A stretch of 36,746 nucleotides of DNA, taken from NCBI GenBank assembly GCA_041477815.1, contig JBGOUV010000011.1, forward strand, positions 1 to 36,746, written 5' to 3'. Below the pieces are notes generated by a model. That model saw nothing but the letters and a program-made list of their open reading frames with translations. It did not search any database and was not told where the DNA came from. The stretch comes from JBGOUV01 sp041477815. GTDB taxonomy: Bacteria; Acidobacteriota; Terriglobia; Bryobacterales; JACQDG01. Shown one piece after another: positions 1 to 7,669 of the stretch. The first letter of the stretch is position 1. Each line of letters starts with the position of its first letter. Both the position numbers and the translations under genes were made by a program.

Positions 1-152
1 CGCCCGCCTTGATCCTGGTGGGGGCCATTTACTTGCGGAGCGTCCGGGTAATGGTGTGGGAGGTCAGGACGGAGGCGTTGCGGGCTTTTCTGACCTTTAT
101 CCTGATCCCGTTCTCGTTCTGCAACGGGGCGGGGGTGGCGGCGGGGTTTGGG
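1..152 (+). repeat. Diverged upstream copy of the permease 3' segment
   Basis: Bases 1-152 align without gaps to 598-749 (offset 597). By hand count there are about 20 mismatches in 150 positions; the first 28 bases are identical. The match ends sharply near base 150. The reading frame is the same in both copies, and most mismatches change the amino acid. Confidence 0.8.
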
Positions 153-851
153 CTGGTGCGGTACACGGGAGTGGTTTCCTGGCCGGGGGGATTGGAAGAT
201 ACCCTGTGGAAGCTGGACTTTGCGGGGCTACTACAGCACCGGCCGGGGGTGGTGGCCACGGCGGTGTTCGTGCTCCTGTTTCTGGCGCTGTTCGACACCG
301 TCGGTACGCTGGTGGGGGTGGGGAGGCAGGCGGGGTTGATGCGGGGTGGGGAATTGCCTAGGGCGGAGCGGGCGTTGATGGCCGATGCGGCCGGGACGGT
401 GCTGGGCGCGGCGCTGGGGACTTCGACCGTGACCTGCTACATCGAGTCGGCGGCGGGGGTGTCGGACGGGGCGCGAACGGGGTTGGCCAACATGGTTACG
501 GGGACCCTGCTGCTGGTCAGCGTGTTCTTCACGCCGCTGGCGCGGATGATTGGGGGTGGGGTGCCGGTGAATGGGGGCGTCGCATACCCGACTTTGGCGC
601 CCGCCTTGATCCTGGTGGGGGCCATGATCATGCGGAGCGTCCGGGAACTGGAGTGGGAGGATCCGACGGAGGCGGTGCCGGCGTTTCTGACCATGATCCT
701 GATCCCGTTCTCGTTCAGCATCGCGGCGGGGGTGGCGGCGGGGTTCGTGGTGTACGCGGCGGCGAAGGTCCTGACCGGGCGCTGGCGGGAGTGTCCGGTG
801 CTGGTCTACGTGTTTGCGGGCCTCTATTTGTTGCAATACGCGGTGAGGTGA
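3..851 (+). CDS. NCS2/AzgA-like nucleobase permease, 5'-truncated by window edge
   Basis: This is the C-terminal part of an inner-membrane purine/pyrimidine permease of the NCS2 family, AzgA-like branch (nucleobase import with cations; substrate not predictable here). The frame is open to the left edge, so the true start lies outside the window. The family signatures are clear: LFDTVGTLVGVGRQAGLM, then RAERALMADAAGTVLGAALG, then STVTCYIESAAGVSDGARTG, followed by alternating hydrophobic helices and a C-terminal segment beginning APALILVGAMIMRSVRE. Oddly, the first 50 or so codons are a diverged copy of that same C-terminal segment, sitting where the family normally has a different membrane helix before the VVSWP loop. 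The gene may therefore be rearranged and non-functional, or the window edge may be misassembled. The stop lies 12 nt before the next gene. Confidence 0.8.
   Translation, partial: PALILVGAIYLRSVRVMVWEVRTEALRAFLTFILIPFSFCNGAGVAAGFGLVRYTGVVSWPGGLEDTLWKLDFAGLLQHRPGVVATAVFVLLFLALFDTVGTLVGVGRQAGLMRGGELPRAERALMADAAGTVLGAALGTSTVTCYIESAAGVSDGARTGLANMVTGTLLLVSVFFTPLARMIGGGVPVNGGVAYPTLAPALILVGAMIMRSVRELEWEDPTEAVPAFLTMILIPFSFSIAAGVAAGFVVYAAAKVLTGRWRECPVLVYVFAGLYLLQYAVR
598..749 (+). repeat. Downstream (canonical) copy of the permease 3' segment
   Basis: This is the partner of bases 1-152. Here the encoded residues match what the AzgA family normally has near its C-terminus (RSVRELEWEDPTEAVPAFLT), so this is the native copy and the one at the left edge is the displaced, altered copy. 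Confidence 0.8.
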
Positions 852-863
852 TAAACTCAAGCC

Positions 864-2270
864 ATGGACAACCAGAACGACGTCAATCGGAGAGACTTCG
901 TGAAGGCCGGGGTCGGCGTGGCGGCCGCGGCGGCGGTGGTGGCGCGACCGCTGCGCGGGCAGGCGAAGCCGGGCCCCAACAGCCAGGTCGGCTACGGATT
1001 CATTGGGGCGGGCAGCCGCGGGCAACAGCTTCTAGGGCACCTGAGCAAGACGGCGGCCGGGCGCTGTGTGGCTATGTCCGACATCTACCGGCCCAACCTG
1101 GATAAGGGCCTCCAGACGGTGGGGGGCAAGCCCGAAGGATACTACGACTACGAAGAGCTGCTGGCGCGCAAGGACGTCGACGCGGTTTACATCGCGGTGC
1201 CGCTCTACAAGCACTTCGAGGTGACCAAGGCGGCGCTGGAGGCGGGCAAGCACGTCTTCTGCGAGAAGTCGCTGGTGTTTACGCCCGAGGAGGGTCACGA
1301 GCTGCGGGAGCTGGCCCGGAAGTACCCGGGGCGGGTGATCCAGACCGGCCTGCAGCGGCGGTACAGCCAGACCTACCAGATCGCCCGGCAGATGATCGAG
1401 AAGGGGATGCTGGGGCGGGTGACCCACATCCAGGCGCAGTGGCACCGCAACAGCGACTGGCGGCGTCCGGCCAAGGACAAGGCGCTCGAAGAGCAGTTCA
1501 ACTGGCGGCTCTTCCGGAAGTACTCGGGCGGGCTGACGGCGGAGCTGGCGTCCCACCAGATCGACGTCGCCGACTGGATGTTCGGCATGACGCCGGAGTC
1601 GGTGATCGGGGTAGGGGGCAGAGACTACTGGAAAGACGAGCGGGACATCTACGACAACATCCAGTTGATCTTCACGTATCCGAAGGGCCAGAAGCTGATC
1701 TACCACGCCATTTCGAACAACGCCCACATGCCGTACAAGGGGATCCCCGAGGTGCGGGAGGTGGGCGAGGTGATCATGGGCGACGCGGGGACGCTGCATA
1801 CCTCGCTGGACCGAGGTACGGGGCACGGGATGTGGTTCATCGAGCCGAATCCGCCGAAGACGCCGGGCAAGGCCGCCCCGGCGAAAGAAAACTGGACGGC
1901 GGGGGCGACGGTGATCGAGGGCGCGGTCAGTAAGGGCTTCCCGATCCTGCCGATGAGCGAGTTCGAGATGAAGGATGCGGACAGCTTCCTGTCGAAGGAG
2001 CTGAAGTTCGCCAAGCGGTGGCTGTATAACAAGGGCATCCTGGTGCCGGAGGAGTTGCGCGATCCGGTGGGGGTGGAGCTGGAAGACTTTCTGCTGCGGG
2101 TGAAGGACGGCGGCAAGCCCAAGGCGGACCTGGAGGTGGGGCTGAACGACTCGATCGCAGTGATGCTGTCGAACGTGGCGATGGACGAGGAGCGGAAGGT
2201 GAAGTTCTCGGAGTTCGAGACGATGGGGGTCCCGGGGAAGGCGGCGCCAAAGCGAAGGACTAGCGCCTGA
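864..2270 (+). CDS. Tat-exported Gfo/Idh/MocA family oxidoreductase
   Basis: This is an NAD(P)-dependent sugar or inositol-type oxidoreductase of 468 residues. A twin-arginine signal lies near the start (NRRDFVKAG, residues 8-16) followed by an Ala/Val-rich stretch, so the protein is probably exported folded with its cofactor. A Rossmann domain follows (GYGFIGAGSRG, about 43-53). The usual EKP motif is altered to CEKS in HVFCEKSLVF, and the second domain carries the conserved SHQIDVADW. The C-terminal part is long, as in the Tat-signal members common in Acidobacteriota and Planctomycetota. A GAGGTGA at 845-851 may act as a distant ribosome-binding site. The substrate cannot be told from the sequence. 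Confidence 0.88.
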   Translation: MDNQNDVNRRDFVKAGVGVAAAAAVVARPLRGQAKPGPNSQVGYGFIGAGSRGQQLLGHLSKTAAGRCVAMSDIYRPNLDKGLQTVGGKPEGYYDYEELLARKDVDAVYIAVPLYKHFEVTKAALEAGKHVFCEKSLVFTPEEGHELRELARKYPGRVIQTGLQRRYSQTYQIARQMIEKGMLGRVTHIQAQWHRNSDWRRPAKDKALEEQFNWRLFRKYSGGLTAELASHQIDVADWMFGMTPESVIGVGGRDYWKDERDIYDNIQLIFTYPKGQKLIYHAISNNAHMPYKGIPEVREVGEVIMGDAGTLHTSLDRGTGHGMWFIEPNPPKTPGKAAPAKENWTAGATVIEGAVSKGFPILPMSEFEMKDADSFLSKELKFAKRWLYNKGILVPEELRDPVGVELEDFLLRVKDGGKPKADLEVGLNDSIAVMLSNVAMDEERKVKFSEFETMGVPGKAAPKRRTSA

Positions 2271-2278
2271 CGGCGCGG

Positions 2279-2306
2279 TGATGGGTGATGGGTGTTGGGT
2301 GATGGG
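2279..2306. repeat. Heptamer tandem repeat, four units (TGATGGG type)
   Basis: Four head-to-tail 7-bp units: TGATGGG, TGATGGG, TGTTGGG, TGATGGG. They begin 9 bp after the oxidoreductase stop and lie between two convergent genes. A second, unrelated heptamer array sits at another convergent junction (4940-4967). Confidence 0.8.
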
Positions 2307-2312
2307 GGCGGA

Positions 2313-2459
2313 TCAGTAGTAGTCTGCGCAGCTTAGGTAGTAGCCGCACTTTTCGCAGAGGAGTTTGCACTTTCGGGGGATCAGGCGGGTGGAGCAGACC
2401 GGGCAGTAGACGATGGGATCTTCCTGCGTCTGAGAGACGGGTGGGGGTTGTTCGGACAT
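2313..2459 (-). CDS. 48-residue Cys-rich zinc-ribbon protein
   Basis: This is a complete small frame of 48 codons plus TGA, read from ATG at 2459. The N-terminal 18 residues are Pro/Gln/Glu-rich. The remainder holds six cysteines: CPVC at 19-22, then C31, C35, C38 (CEKCG) and C44, ending in SCADYY. Two CxxC knuckles about 13 residues apart are the pattern of a zinc ribbon. I recall similar short proteins from Acidobacteriota, but no function. It is divergent from the peptidase gene (21 bp between starts) and convergent with the oxidoreductase. The cysteine spacing and the aromatic, basic-rich core argue against a chance frame. Confidence 0.72.
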   Translation of the reverse strand: MSEQPPPVSQTQEDPIVYCPVCSTRLIPRKCKLLCEKCGYYLSCADYY

Positions 2460-2467
2460 GGTATACT
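2459..2467 (+). promoter_or_regulatory. Extended -10 element (TGGTATACT) of the peptidase gene
   Basis: TGG-TATACT fits an extended -10 box (TATACT is five of six to consensus). Only 13 bp separate it from the ATG at 2481, which would leave a leader of about six bases and no room for a Shine-Dalgarno site. No clear -35 box was seen. Confidence 0.4.
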
Positions 2468-2480
2468 TCCGGATCTTAAC

Positions 2481-3848
2481 ATGAGAATTGTCGTCGTAGG
2501 GCTGGCGTTGGTCGCGGGATTGGCGGGGCAGACGCTGGAGGACTCGGCGCTCCGGTATTATACGGAGCTATTGAAGCTGGATACCAGTAATCCGCCGGGG
2601 AATGAGACGCGGGTGGCGCGGTATCTGAAGGAAGTTTGTGAGCGGGAGGGGATGGCGGGGGAGTTGCTGGGGGCGGCGCCGGATCGGCTCAATTTTGTGG
2701 CGCGTTTGCAGGGGAGCGGGGAGGGGCGTCCGCTGCTGTTGATGGCCCATAGCGACGTGGTGCCGGTGGAGCGGGCGCGGTGGACGGTGGAGCCGTTTAG
2801 GGCCGTGGTGAAAGACGGCTACGTGTGGGGACGAGGGGCGCAGGATACCAAAGCGTTGCTGGCGGCGGAACTGGCGGTGTTCCTGGAGTTGAAGCGGTCG
2901 GGGGTGCGGTTGAAGCGGGATGTCATCTTCCTGTCGGAGTCGGATGAGGAGGCGGGGTCTACGGGGATTCAATGGCTCATTGCTAATGCCTGGGACAAGA
3001 TTGACGCTGAGTTCGCTGTGAATGAGGGCGGGTTTGCGCAGGTGACCGGGGAGAAGAAGATCGTCTTCAATATCCAGACGGCGGAGAAGATTCCGACGCG
3101 GGTGAAGCTGGTGGCGCGGGGGACGGCGGGACATGGTTCGCTGCCTCGGGAGGACAACCCGGTGCTGCACCTGGCGCAGGCGCTGGTGAGGCTGTCGGCG
3201 GCGGAGCAACCGATACAGCTCAACGCTACGACGCGGGAGTATTTTCGGGAGATCGCGAAGCTGCCGGAGTACCAGAAGGTGGCGGCGGCGATCCGGCAGC
3301 TCGAGAATCCGCGGCGGGCGAACGAGGCGCGGCGGGAGATTGCGCCGAAGTTTCCCATGCTGGCGGCGATGCTGGCGACTTCGGTGTCGGCGACGATGCT
3401 GGAGGCGGGGGTCAAAGTAAATATTATTCCGACCGTGGCGGAGGGGACGATCGACGTGCGGCGGCTGCCGACCGAGACTCGGGAGGAGGTGATCGCGCGG
3501 TTTGGGAAGATCATCAACGACCCGGGGGTGCAGAAAGTGCGGCTGCCGGGGAGCGAGCAGGAGATGCCGGCGACCGAGCCGAGCTCGCGGACGAGCGCGC
3601 TCTATCGGGCGATGGAGGCGGTCCTGGGGAAGGAGCCAGACGCGCGGGCAGTGCTGCCGACGATGTCGCTGGGGGCGACCGACGGGAGCTTCCTGCGGGC
3701 GAAGGGGATGGGGGTGTACGGGATACCGGTGTTTGCCACGCCGACCGAGGAGCGGCGGGCGCACGGGAACGACGAGCGGATGGCGGTGGAGAGCTTTCGG
3801 CGGGGGGTGAAGCTGCTGCGGGAGGTGATCCGGAGAGTCGTGGAGTGA
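2481..3848 (+). CDS. Secreted M20 family metallopeptidase
   Basis: This is a zinc aminoacylase/carboxypeptidase of the M20 family (ArgE/DapE/CPG2 group), 455 residues. ATG at 2481 is chosen because it gives a short signal peptide (MRIVVVGLALVAGLAGQ); an upstream in-frame start at 2448 would add eleven unrelated residues and overlap the divergent zinc-ribbon gene. Metal and catalytic motifs are in order: HSDVVP (H90), RGAQDTK (D122, usually a DDK context), SESDEEAG (E156 general base, E157 metal ligand), the dimerisation-domain GTAGHGSLP, and a late RAHGNDER histidine. It probably acts on peptides or N-acyl amino acids outside the cytoplasm. Its TGA overlaps the GTG of the next gene (GTGA), so the two are co-transcribed. 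Confidence 0.9.
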   Translation: MRIVVVGLALVAGLAGQTLEDSALRYYTELLKLDTSNPPGNETRVARYLKEVCEREGMAGELLGAAPDRLNFVARLQGSGEGRPLLLMAHSDVVPVERARWTVEPFRAVVKDGYVWGRGAQDTKALLAAELAVFLELKRSGVRLKRDVIFLSESDEEAGSTGIQWLIANAWDKIDAEFAVNEGGFAQVTGEKKIVFNIQTAEKIPTRVKLVARGTAGHGSLPREDNPVLHLAQALVRLSAAEQPIQLNATTREYFREIAKLPEYQKVAAAIRQLENPRRANEARREIAPKFPMLAAMLATSVSATMLEAGVKVNIIPTVAEGTIDVRRLPTETREEVIARFGKIINDPGVQKVRLPGSEQEMPATEPSSRTSALYRAMEAVLGKEPDARAVLPTMSLGATDGSFLRAKGMGVYGIPVFATPTEERRAHGNDERMAVESFRRGVKLLREVIRRVVE

Positions 3849-4948
3849 CAGCGAAGGCGGCGGTGCTGGCGCGCTTTCGGGAACCGCTCGAAGTGCGGGA
3901 GTATCCGGCGCCGGAGCGGCTGGAGGCCGGGGCGGCGCTGGTGCGCGTGGAGATGGCGGGGATCTGCGGCACCGATGTACATCTGTGGCAGGGGCAGTTG
4001 CCGATTCCGGTGCCGGTGATCCTGGGGCACGAGACGGTGGGGCGGATCGCGGCGCTGGGAGAGGGGCTGGAGCGGGATTGGATGGCCAGACCCCTGGCGG
4101 TGGGGGACCGGGTGGCCTGGGCCAGCTCGATCGTGTGCGGGGCCTGTTACTACTGCCGGGTGAAGCGGCAGCCGACGCGGTGCCTGGCTCGGAAGGCGTA
4201 CGGGATTTCGTATTGCGCGGACGACCCGCCGCATCTGCACGGAGGGTATGCCGAGTACATTGTGCTGCGTCCGGGGACGGCGATCTTCCGGCTGCCGGAG
4301 GGCTTGGCTACCGAGTCGGTGGTGGGGGCGGGGTGCGCGCTGTGGACGGTGATCAACGGGGTGGAGCGGATGGGGATCGGGTGGGGGGACGTGGTGGTGG
4401 TGCAGGGATCGGGTCCAGTGGGACTGGCGGCGGTGGCGGTGGCGCGGGAGGCGGGGGCGTCGCGGATCATCGTGACCGGGGGGCCGGAGCACCGGTTGGA
4501 GCGGGTGCGGCGGTTTGGGGCGGATGTCACGATCAACGTGGAGGCGCACCGGGACCGGAAGGGGATGGTGCTGGAGGCGACACCGGGGGGGTATGGGGCG
4601 GATGTAGTCATGGAGTGCGTGGGGCATCCGGCGGCGGTGGCGGAGGGGATGGAGTACTGCCGGGATGGGGCGAAGATGCTGGTGCTGGGGCAGTACGGGG
4701 ACGCGGGAGAGACGCCGATCAATCCGCACGTGATTACGCGGAAGCAGTTGCAGTTGTACGGGTCGTGGGGGTTCGAGCCGCGGCACGTGCTGGGGGCGCT
4801 GGAGTTTCTGGAGCGGAGTGGGGGGCGGTATCCGTTTGCGGAGACGGTTACGCATCGGTTTGGGATCGAGCAGGCCAATGAGGCGCTGGAGACGACCAGA
4901 ACCTGGGAGTCGGGGAAATCCGTCATTGTTCCGAAAAGAAGCTATTAG
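3845..4948 (+). CDS. Zinc-dependent alcohol dehydrogenase (MDR family)
   Basis: This is a medium-chain dehydrogenase/reductase of 367 residues, starting at a GTG that overlaps the peptidase stop. The catalytic zinc ligands are visible as C41 in GICGTD and H62-E63 in GHE. A structural zinc lobe has four cysteines at 98, 101, 104 and 113. The NAD(P)-binding Rossmann motif is GSGPVGLAAV (188-197), followed by an AREAGA segment and an aspartate-free dinucleotide loop. It resembles the threonine/sorbitol-dehydrogenase-like branch; the alcohol substrate is unknown. Coupling with a secreted peptidase has no obvious metabolic logic. The stop codon lies inside a heptamer repeat. Confidence 0.9.
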   Translation: MTAKAAVLARFREPLEVREYPAPERLEAGAALVRVEMAGICGTDVHLWQGQLPIPVPVILGHETVGRIAALGEGLERDWMARPLAVGDRVAWASSIVCGACYYCRVKRQPTRCLARKAYGISYCADDPPHLHGGYAEYIVLRPGTAIFRLPEGLATESVVGAGCALWTVINGVERMGIGWGDVVVVQGSGPVGLAAVAVAREAGASRIIVTGGPEHRLERVRRFGADVTINVEAHRDRKGMVLEATPGGYGADVVMECVGHPAAVAEGMEYCRDGAKMLVLGQYGDAGETPINPHVITRKQLQLYGSWGFEPRHVLGALEFLERSGGRYPFAETVTHRFGIEQANEALETTRTWESGKSVIVPKRSY

Positions 4949-4967
4949 CTGTTAGCTATTAGGTATC
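4940..4967. repeat. Heptamer tandem repeat, four units (AGCTATT type)
   Basis: Four 7-bp units: AGCTATT, AGCTGTT, AGCTATT, AGGTATC. The array starts in the last codons of the alcohol dehydrogenase gene, contains its TAG stop (4946-4948) and runs toward the convergent ROK kinase gene. The rest of the gap to 5031 holds nothing I can identify. Confidence 0.8.
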
Positions 4968-5031
4968 AGCAAGCTGGCTCAGCGACGCTGTGGGGGGATT
5001 CAGGCCGTTTGCGGCGGGAGATCCGCACCCC

Positions 5032-5961
5032 TTACGGTCGCGGTTCGGGGAAGAGTACACAGGAGGCGGCGCCCAGGAGGCCGGCGGCGGAGCCGGAGCG
5101 GGCGGGGACCAGGCGGAGGCCGGCGGTGAAAAGCGGGGCGGCGTGGAAGCGGAGGGCCTGGTCGATTTGGAGGCGGAAGGAATCGCCGCCGTCTTCGGCG
5201 ACGCCGCCGCCGAGGGCGATGGTGTCGGGGTTCAGCAAGACACAGAGGGAGGCGAGGCCGGCGCCTATGGCGGAGGCGGCTTGGTGGACCAGGCGGGCGA
5301 GGGCGGCGTCGCCGGCGTGGGCGCGCTGGAAGATCTCCTTGGGAGTGGCTTCGACACCGAGCCTTTGGGCGCGCTCGATGAGGGCCCAGCCGCCGGCTAC
5401 GGCCTCCAGGCAGCCGTTGCCGCCACAGCGGCAGGGGGACTGGCCGGTGGGATCGACGATGACGTGGCCGGGATCGCCGAGACAGTCGTGGGAGAGACGG
5501 AGGAGGCGGCCGTCGACCACCATGCCGGCGCCGATGCCGGTGCCCACGGCGAGGAAGAGCATGCGGCGGCTGGTGTCGCGGTGTCCGCCGAAATAGTATT
5601 CCCCATAGGCACAAGCGGAGACGTCGTTCTCGATGCGGACGGGGAGGTGGAAGCGGTCTTCGAAGAGGCGGGAGACGGGGGCGCCGTTGAGGCCGGGAAG
5701 ATTGCAGGAGCCGGTGACGCGGCCCTGGTCGTCGAGGAAGGCGGGCATGGCGATGCCGATGCCGGCGACGGGCAGGCTGCGCTCGGCGGCGAAGCGGAGG
5801 ACCGCCTGGACGCCGAGCTGGAAGCGTTCGAGCAGGGTGGCCTGGTCGGCCTTGAGGCCGGTGCGGGCGGAGGTACGCAGTAGTACCTTGCCGGCGTCGG
5901 TGACCAGGCCGGCGCGGGCGGAGGTGCCGCCGACGTCGAGTCCGATGGCGTAGCGGGTCAC
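5032..5961 (-). CDS. ROK family sugar kinase (glucokinase/GlcNAc kinase-like)
   Basis: This is a cytoplasmic ATP-dependent sugar kinase of the ROK family, 309 residues. The GTG at 5961 is chosen because the ATP-binding N-terminus follows at once (YAIGLDVGGTSARAG); the frame stays open upstream but that part looks unrelated. The catalytic aspartate is D113 in IENDVSA, and the second phosphate motif is GTGIGAG (140-146). The ROK zinc site is complete: H166, then C177, C179 and C184 in CRCGGNGC. The usual GEIGH is GDPGH here. It lies upstream of no gene in its direction but just downstream of nagA, which suggests a role in N-acetylglucosamine or glucose phosphorylation; substrate specificity is inferred. 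Confidence 0.88.
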   Translation of the reverse strand: MTRYAIGLDVGGTSARAGLVTDAGKVLLRTSARTGLKADQATLLERFQLGVQAVLRFAAERSLPVAGIGIAMPAFLDDQGRVTGSCNLPGLNGAPVSRLFEDRFHLPVRIENDVSACAYGEYYFGGHRDTSRRMLFLAVGTGIGAGMVVDGRLLRLSHDCLGDPGHVIVDPTGQSPCRCGGNGCLEAVAGGWALIERAQRLGVEATPKEIFQRAHAGDAALARLVHQAASAIGAGLASLCVLLNPDTIALGGGVAEDGGDSFRLQIDQALRFHAAPLFTAGLRLVPARSGSAAGLLGAASCVLFPEPRP

Positions 5962-6009
5962 TGCCTTCAGGATATCGCGTGGGGGACGGGATGTGCGGCG
6001 AGGGTCTAA

Positions 6010-6300
6010 GGAGGGGAGACGGCGATTTTCGAGAGGGACTCCGGCGCGGGTGTGGTAGCGGACCAGGCGTTGGGCGGAGAGCCGGAGTAGGCGGTACGGA
6101 GGGGATCGCCGTCCTTGGACCACTTGGCTCCGAGGCGGCCGTCGCGGGAGGTTCCAGGCGGCGAGGACGAGTTGGTTGAAGGGGCCTTGCGCGAGCATGC
6201 CGTGGGGTTGGAGGTCGGCCTGGCAGGCGGCGTTGAAGTCATCGAATTCTTCGCGCTCGCCGTGTTTGCGCCTGGTTCGCCTCTTGGCGACGGCCGGAGG
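6010..6300 (-). pseudogene. Frameshifted relic of a common Acidobacteriota hypothetical family
   Basis: In one frame the minus strand reads REEFDDFNAACQADLQPHG, then MLAQGPFNQLVLAAWNL (about 6260-6145). The likeness then moves to a second frame (LGAKWSKDGDPLRTAYS, about 6140-6085) and returns to the first (RLVRYHTRAGVPLENRRL, about 6075-6015). Together they recall a dispersed acidobacterial family whose members read roughly FNQLVLAAWNLRRC, then DGDPL, then RYxTRAERS. No start codon was found: a stop sits just upstream near 6315. It appears to be a dead copy with two compensating frameshifts. Family identity rests on memory of the pattern and is uncertain. Confidence 0.42.
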
Positions 6301-6336
6301 CCTGTCCTGCCTCTAGTATACAAGTCGTGGGTAAGG

Positions 6337-7554
6337 CTAGCGGGGATCGGCGAAGGACAGCAGGCGGCCGGCTACGTAGACGGCCGACACGTTCAGGTCT
6401 TCATCGAAGAGGAGGAGGTCGGCCTGTTTGCCGGGGGCGAGGCTGCCTAGCTCGTCCGCGACGCCGATGATCTCGGCGGGGGTCAGGGTGGCCATGCGGA
6501 CGGCTTGCCAGAGGGGACAACCGGTTAGATCGCGGAAGGTGCGCACCATCTCATTCATGGGGAAGACGGAGGAAGCCAGGGCGGTGCCGTCGGGGGTGCG
6601 GGCCTCGCGGTTGCGGACCGTGGCCAGCATCCCGTGGCGGGGGCCGAAGGTGTATTGGCCGTCGGGCATGCCAGCGCCGCGCATGGCGTCGGTGACGATG
6701 GCGAGGCGCTCGTAGCCTTTGTTACGGAAGGCGAGGAGGAGCATTTCGCGGGAGAGGTGCTTGCCGTCGGTGATGAGCTCGGAGGAGAGGCGGTCGTCGA
6801 GATAGACGGCCTCGACGATGCCGCCGGAGCGGGGGTTCGGGGTGCCGCGCCAGCGGTTGTTCATGGCGTCGGTCATGGCGCAGTAGAGGTGGGTGACGTG
6901 GGTGACGCCCCAGTCGGCGGCTTCTTCGATCTCGTGGAAGAGGGCCTCGCTGTGGCCGGCGGAGGCGCGGGCGTTGCGGCGGTGGAGCTCCTCGATCAGG
7001 GGACGCGCGCCGTCGAGCTCGGGAGCGAGGGTCAGGGAGGCGATGGGTCCGCGCTCGAGGATCTGGAGCCACTCGGCGGGGAGCGGGTTGCGCACGTATT
7101 CGGGCAGGTGGCAGCCGCGCTTGGACATCGACAGATAGGGTCCTTCGATGTGGGCGCCGAGGGCGCGGGCCCAGCGGGGCTGGGAGCGGTAACGCTCCAG
7201 GGCGTCGAGGGCGTCCAGGATCTCCGAAAGCGGGGCGGTGGCGGTGGTGGGACATAGCGAGGTGGTGCCGTGGGCGGCGTGGTAGCGGAAGACCTGATCT
7301 ACATCCTGGGCGGTGGCGTCCATGAAGTCGCTGCCAGCGCCGCCGTGGATGTGGATATCGATGAATCCGGGTGAGAGGTAGCGGCCGGCGGCGTCGATGC
7401 GCTCGGCCTGGGGAGGGATCTGGGCGGGGTCGTGCGGGCCGGCGTAGGCGATACGGCCTTCGAGGACCGTGACCAGGCCGTCGGGGATCGGACCGGTGTC
7501 GGTGAGGAGGGTGCCGTGGAGGAAGACCTGGGCGGGGGGGGCCATCGGGTCCAT
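6337..7554 (-). CDS. nagA: N-acetylglucosamine-6-phosphate deacetylase
   Basis: This amidohydrolase-fold enzyme removes the acetyl group from GlcNAc-6-phosphate in the cytoplasm, in amino-sugar catabolism or cell-wall recycling; 405 residues. Motifs in order are the metal HxH in SPGFIDIHIHGGAGSDF (H68, H70), E137 in HIEGPYLS, H201 in SAGHSEA, H222 in THLYCAM (the family usually has HLFNAM), ITDGKHLS, and the catalytic aspartate in VTDAM (D289). The C-terminus has the usual GSLAPGKQADLL strand. ATG 7554 is chosen over the long open extension upstream, which overlaps the toxin gene; ATG 7545 is an alternative. The ROK kinase gene downstream on the same strand supports an amino-sugar role. Confidence 0.9.
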   Translation of the reverse strand: MDPMAPPAQVFLHGTLLTDTGPIPDGLVTVLEGRIAYAGPHDPAQIPPQAERIDAAGRYLSPGFIDIHIHGGAGSDFMDATAQDVDQVFRYHAAHGTTSLCPTTATAPLSEILDALDALERYRSQPRWARALGAHIEGPYLSMSKRGCHLPEYVRNPLPAEWLQILERGPIASLTLAPELDGARPLIEELHRRNARASAGHSEALFHEIEEAADWGVTHVTHLYCAMTDAMNNRWRGTPNPRSGGIVEAVYLDDRLSSELITDGKHLSREMLLLAFRNKGYERLAIVTDAMRGAGMPDGQYTFGPRHGMLATVRNREARTPDGTALASSVFPMNEMVRTFRDLTGCPLWQAVRMATLTPAEIIGVADELGSLAPGKQADLLLFDEDLNVSAVYVAGRLLSFADPR

Positions 7555-7600
7555 TGTATCTTTCGGGCTGGTTGCCGGAGAGTCATTCCCCGGCCCAAGG

Positions 7601-7629
7601 TTGCCAGCCGTAGGGCGAAATGGTATCCT
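7601..7629 (+). promoter_or_regulatory. Promoter of the toxin-antitoxin operon
   Basis: TTGCCA at 7601-7606 (five of six to the -35 consensus), a 17-bp spacer, and TATCCT at 7624-7629 preceded by TGG (extended -10). Transcription should begin near 7636, right at the palindrome described next. Confidence 0.65.
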
Positions 7630-7636
7630 GAATCGA

Positions 7637-7654
7637 GTTCTCAAAAATGAGAAC
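7637..7654. promoter_or_regulatory. Palindromic operator of the toxin-antitoxin operon
   Basis: A perfect inverted repeat, GTTCTC-AAAAAT-GAGAAC, lies just after the -10 box and 15 bp before the toxin start. Its position over the expected transcription start fits autorepression by the HTH antitoxin encoded downstream, as in known HigBA systems. Binding is inferred. Confidence 0.6.
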
Positions 7655-7669
7655 CTAAAGGGAGGGTGG

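Noticed and set aside
4940..4967. Heptamer arrays as CRISPR remains
   Set aside because: Units are seven bases, with no spacers and no cas genes.
4990..5883. Plus-strand open frame over the ROK kinase gene
   Set aside because: Almost only Gly, Ala, Glu, Asp and Val; the minus strand has all ROK motifs.
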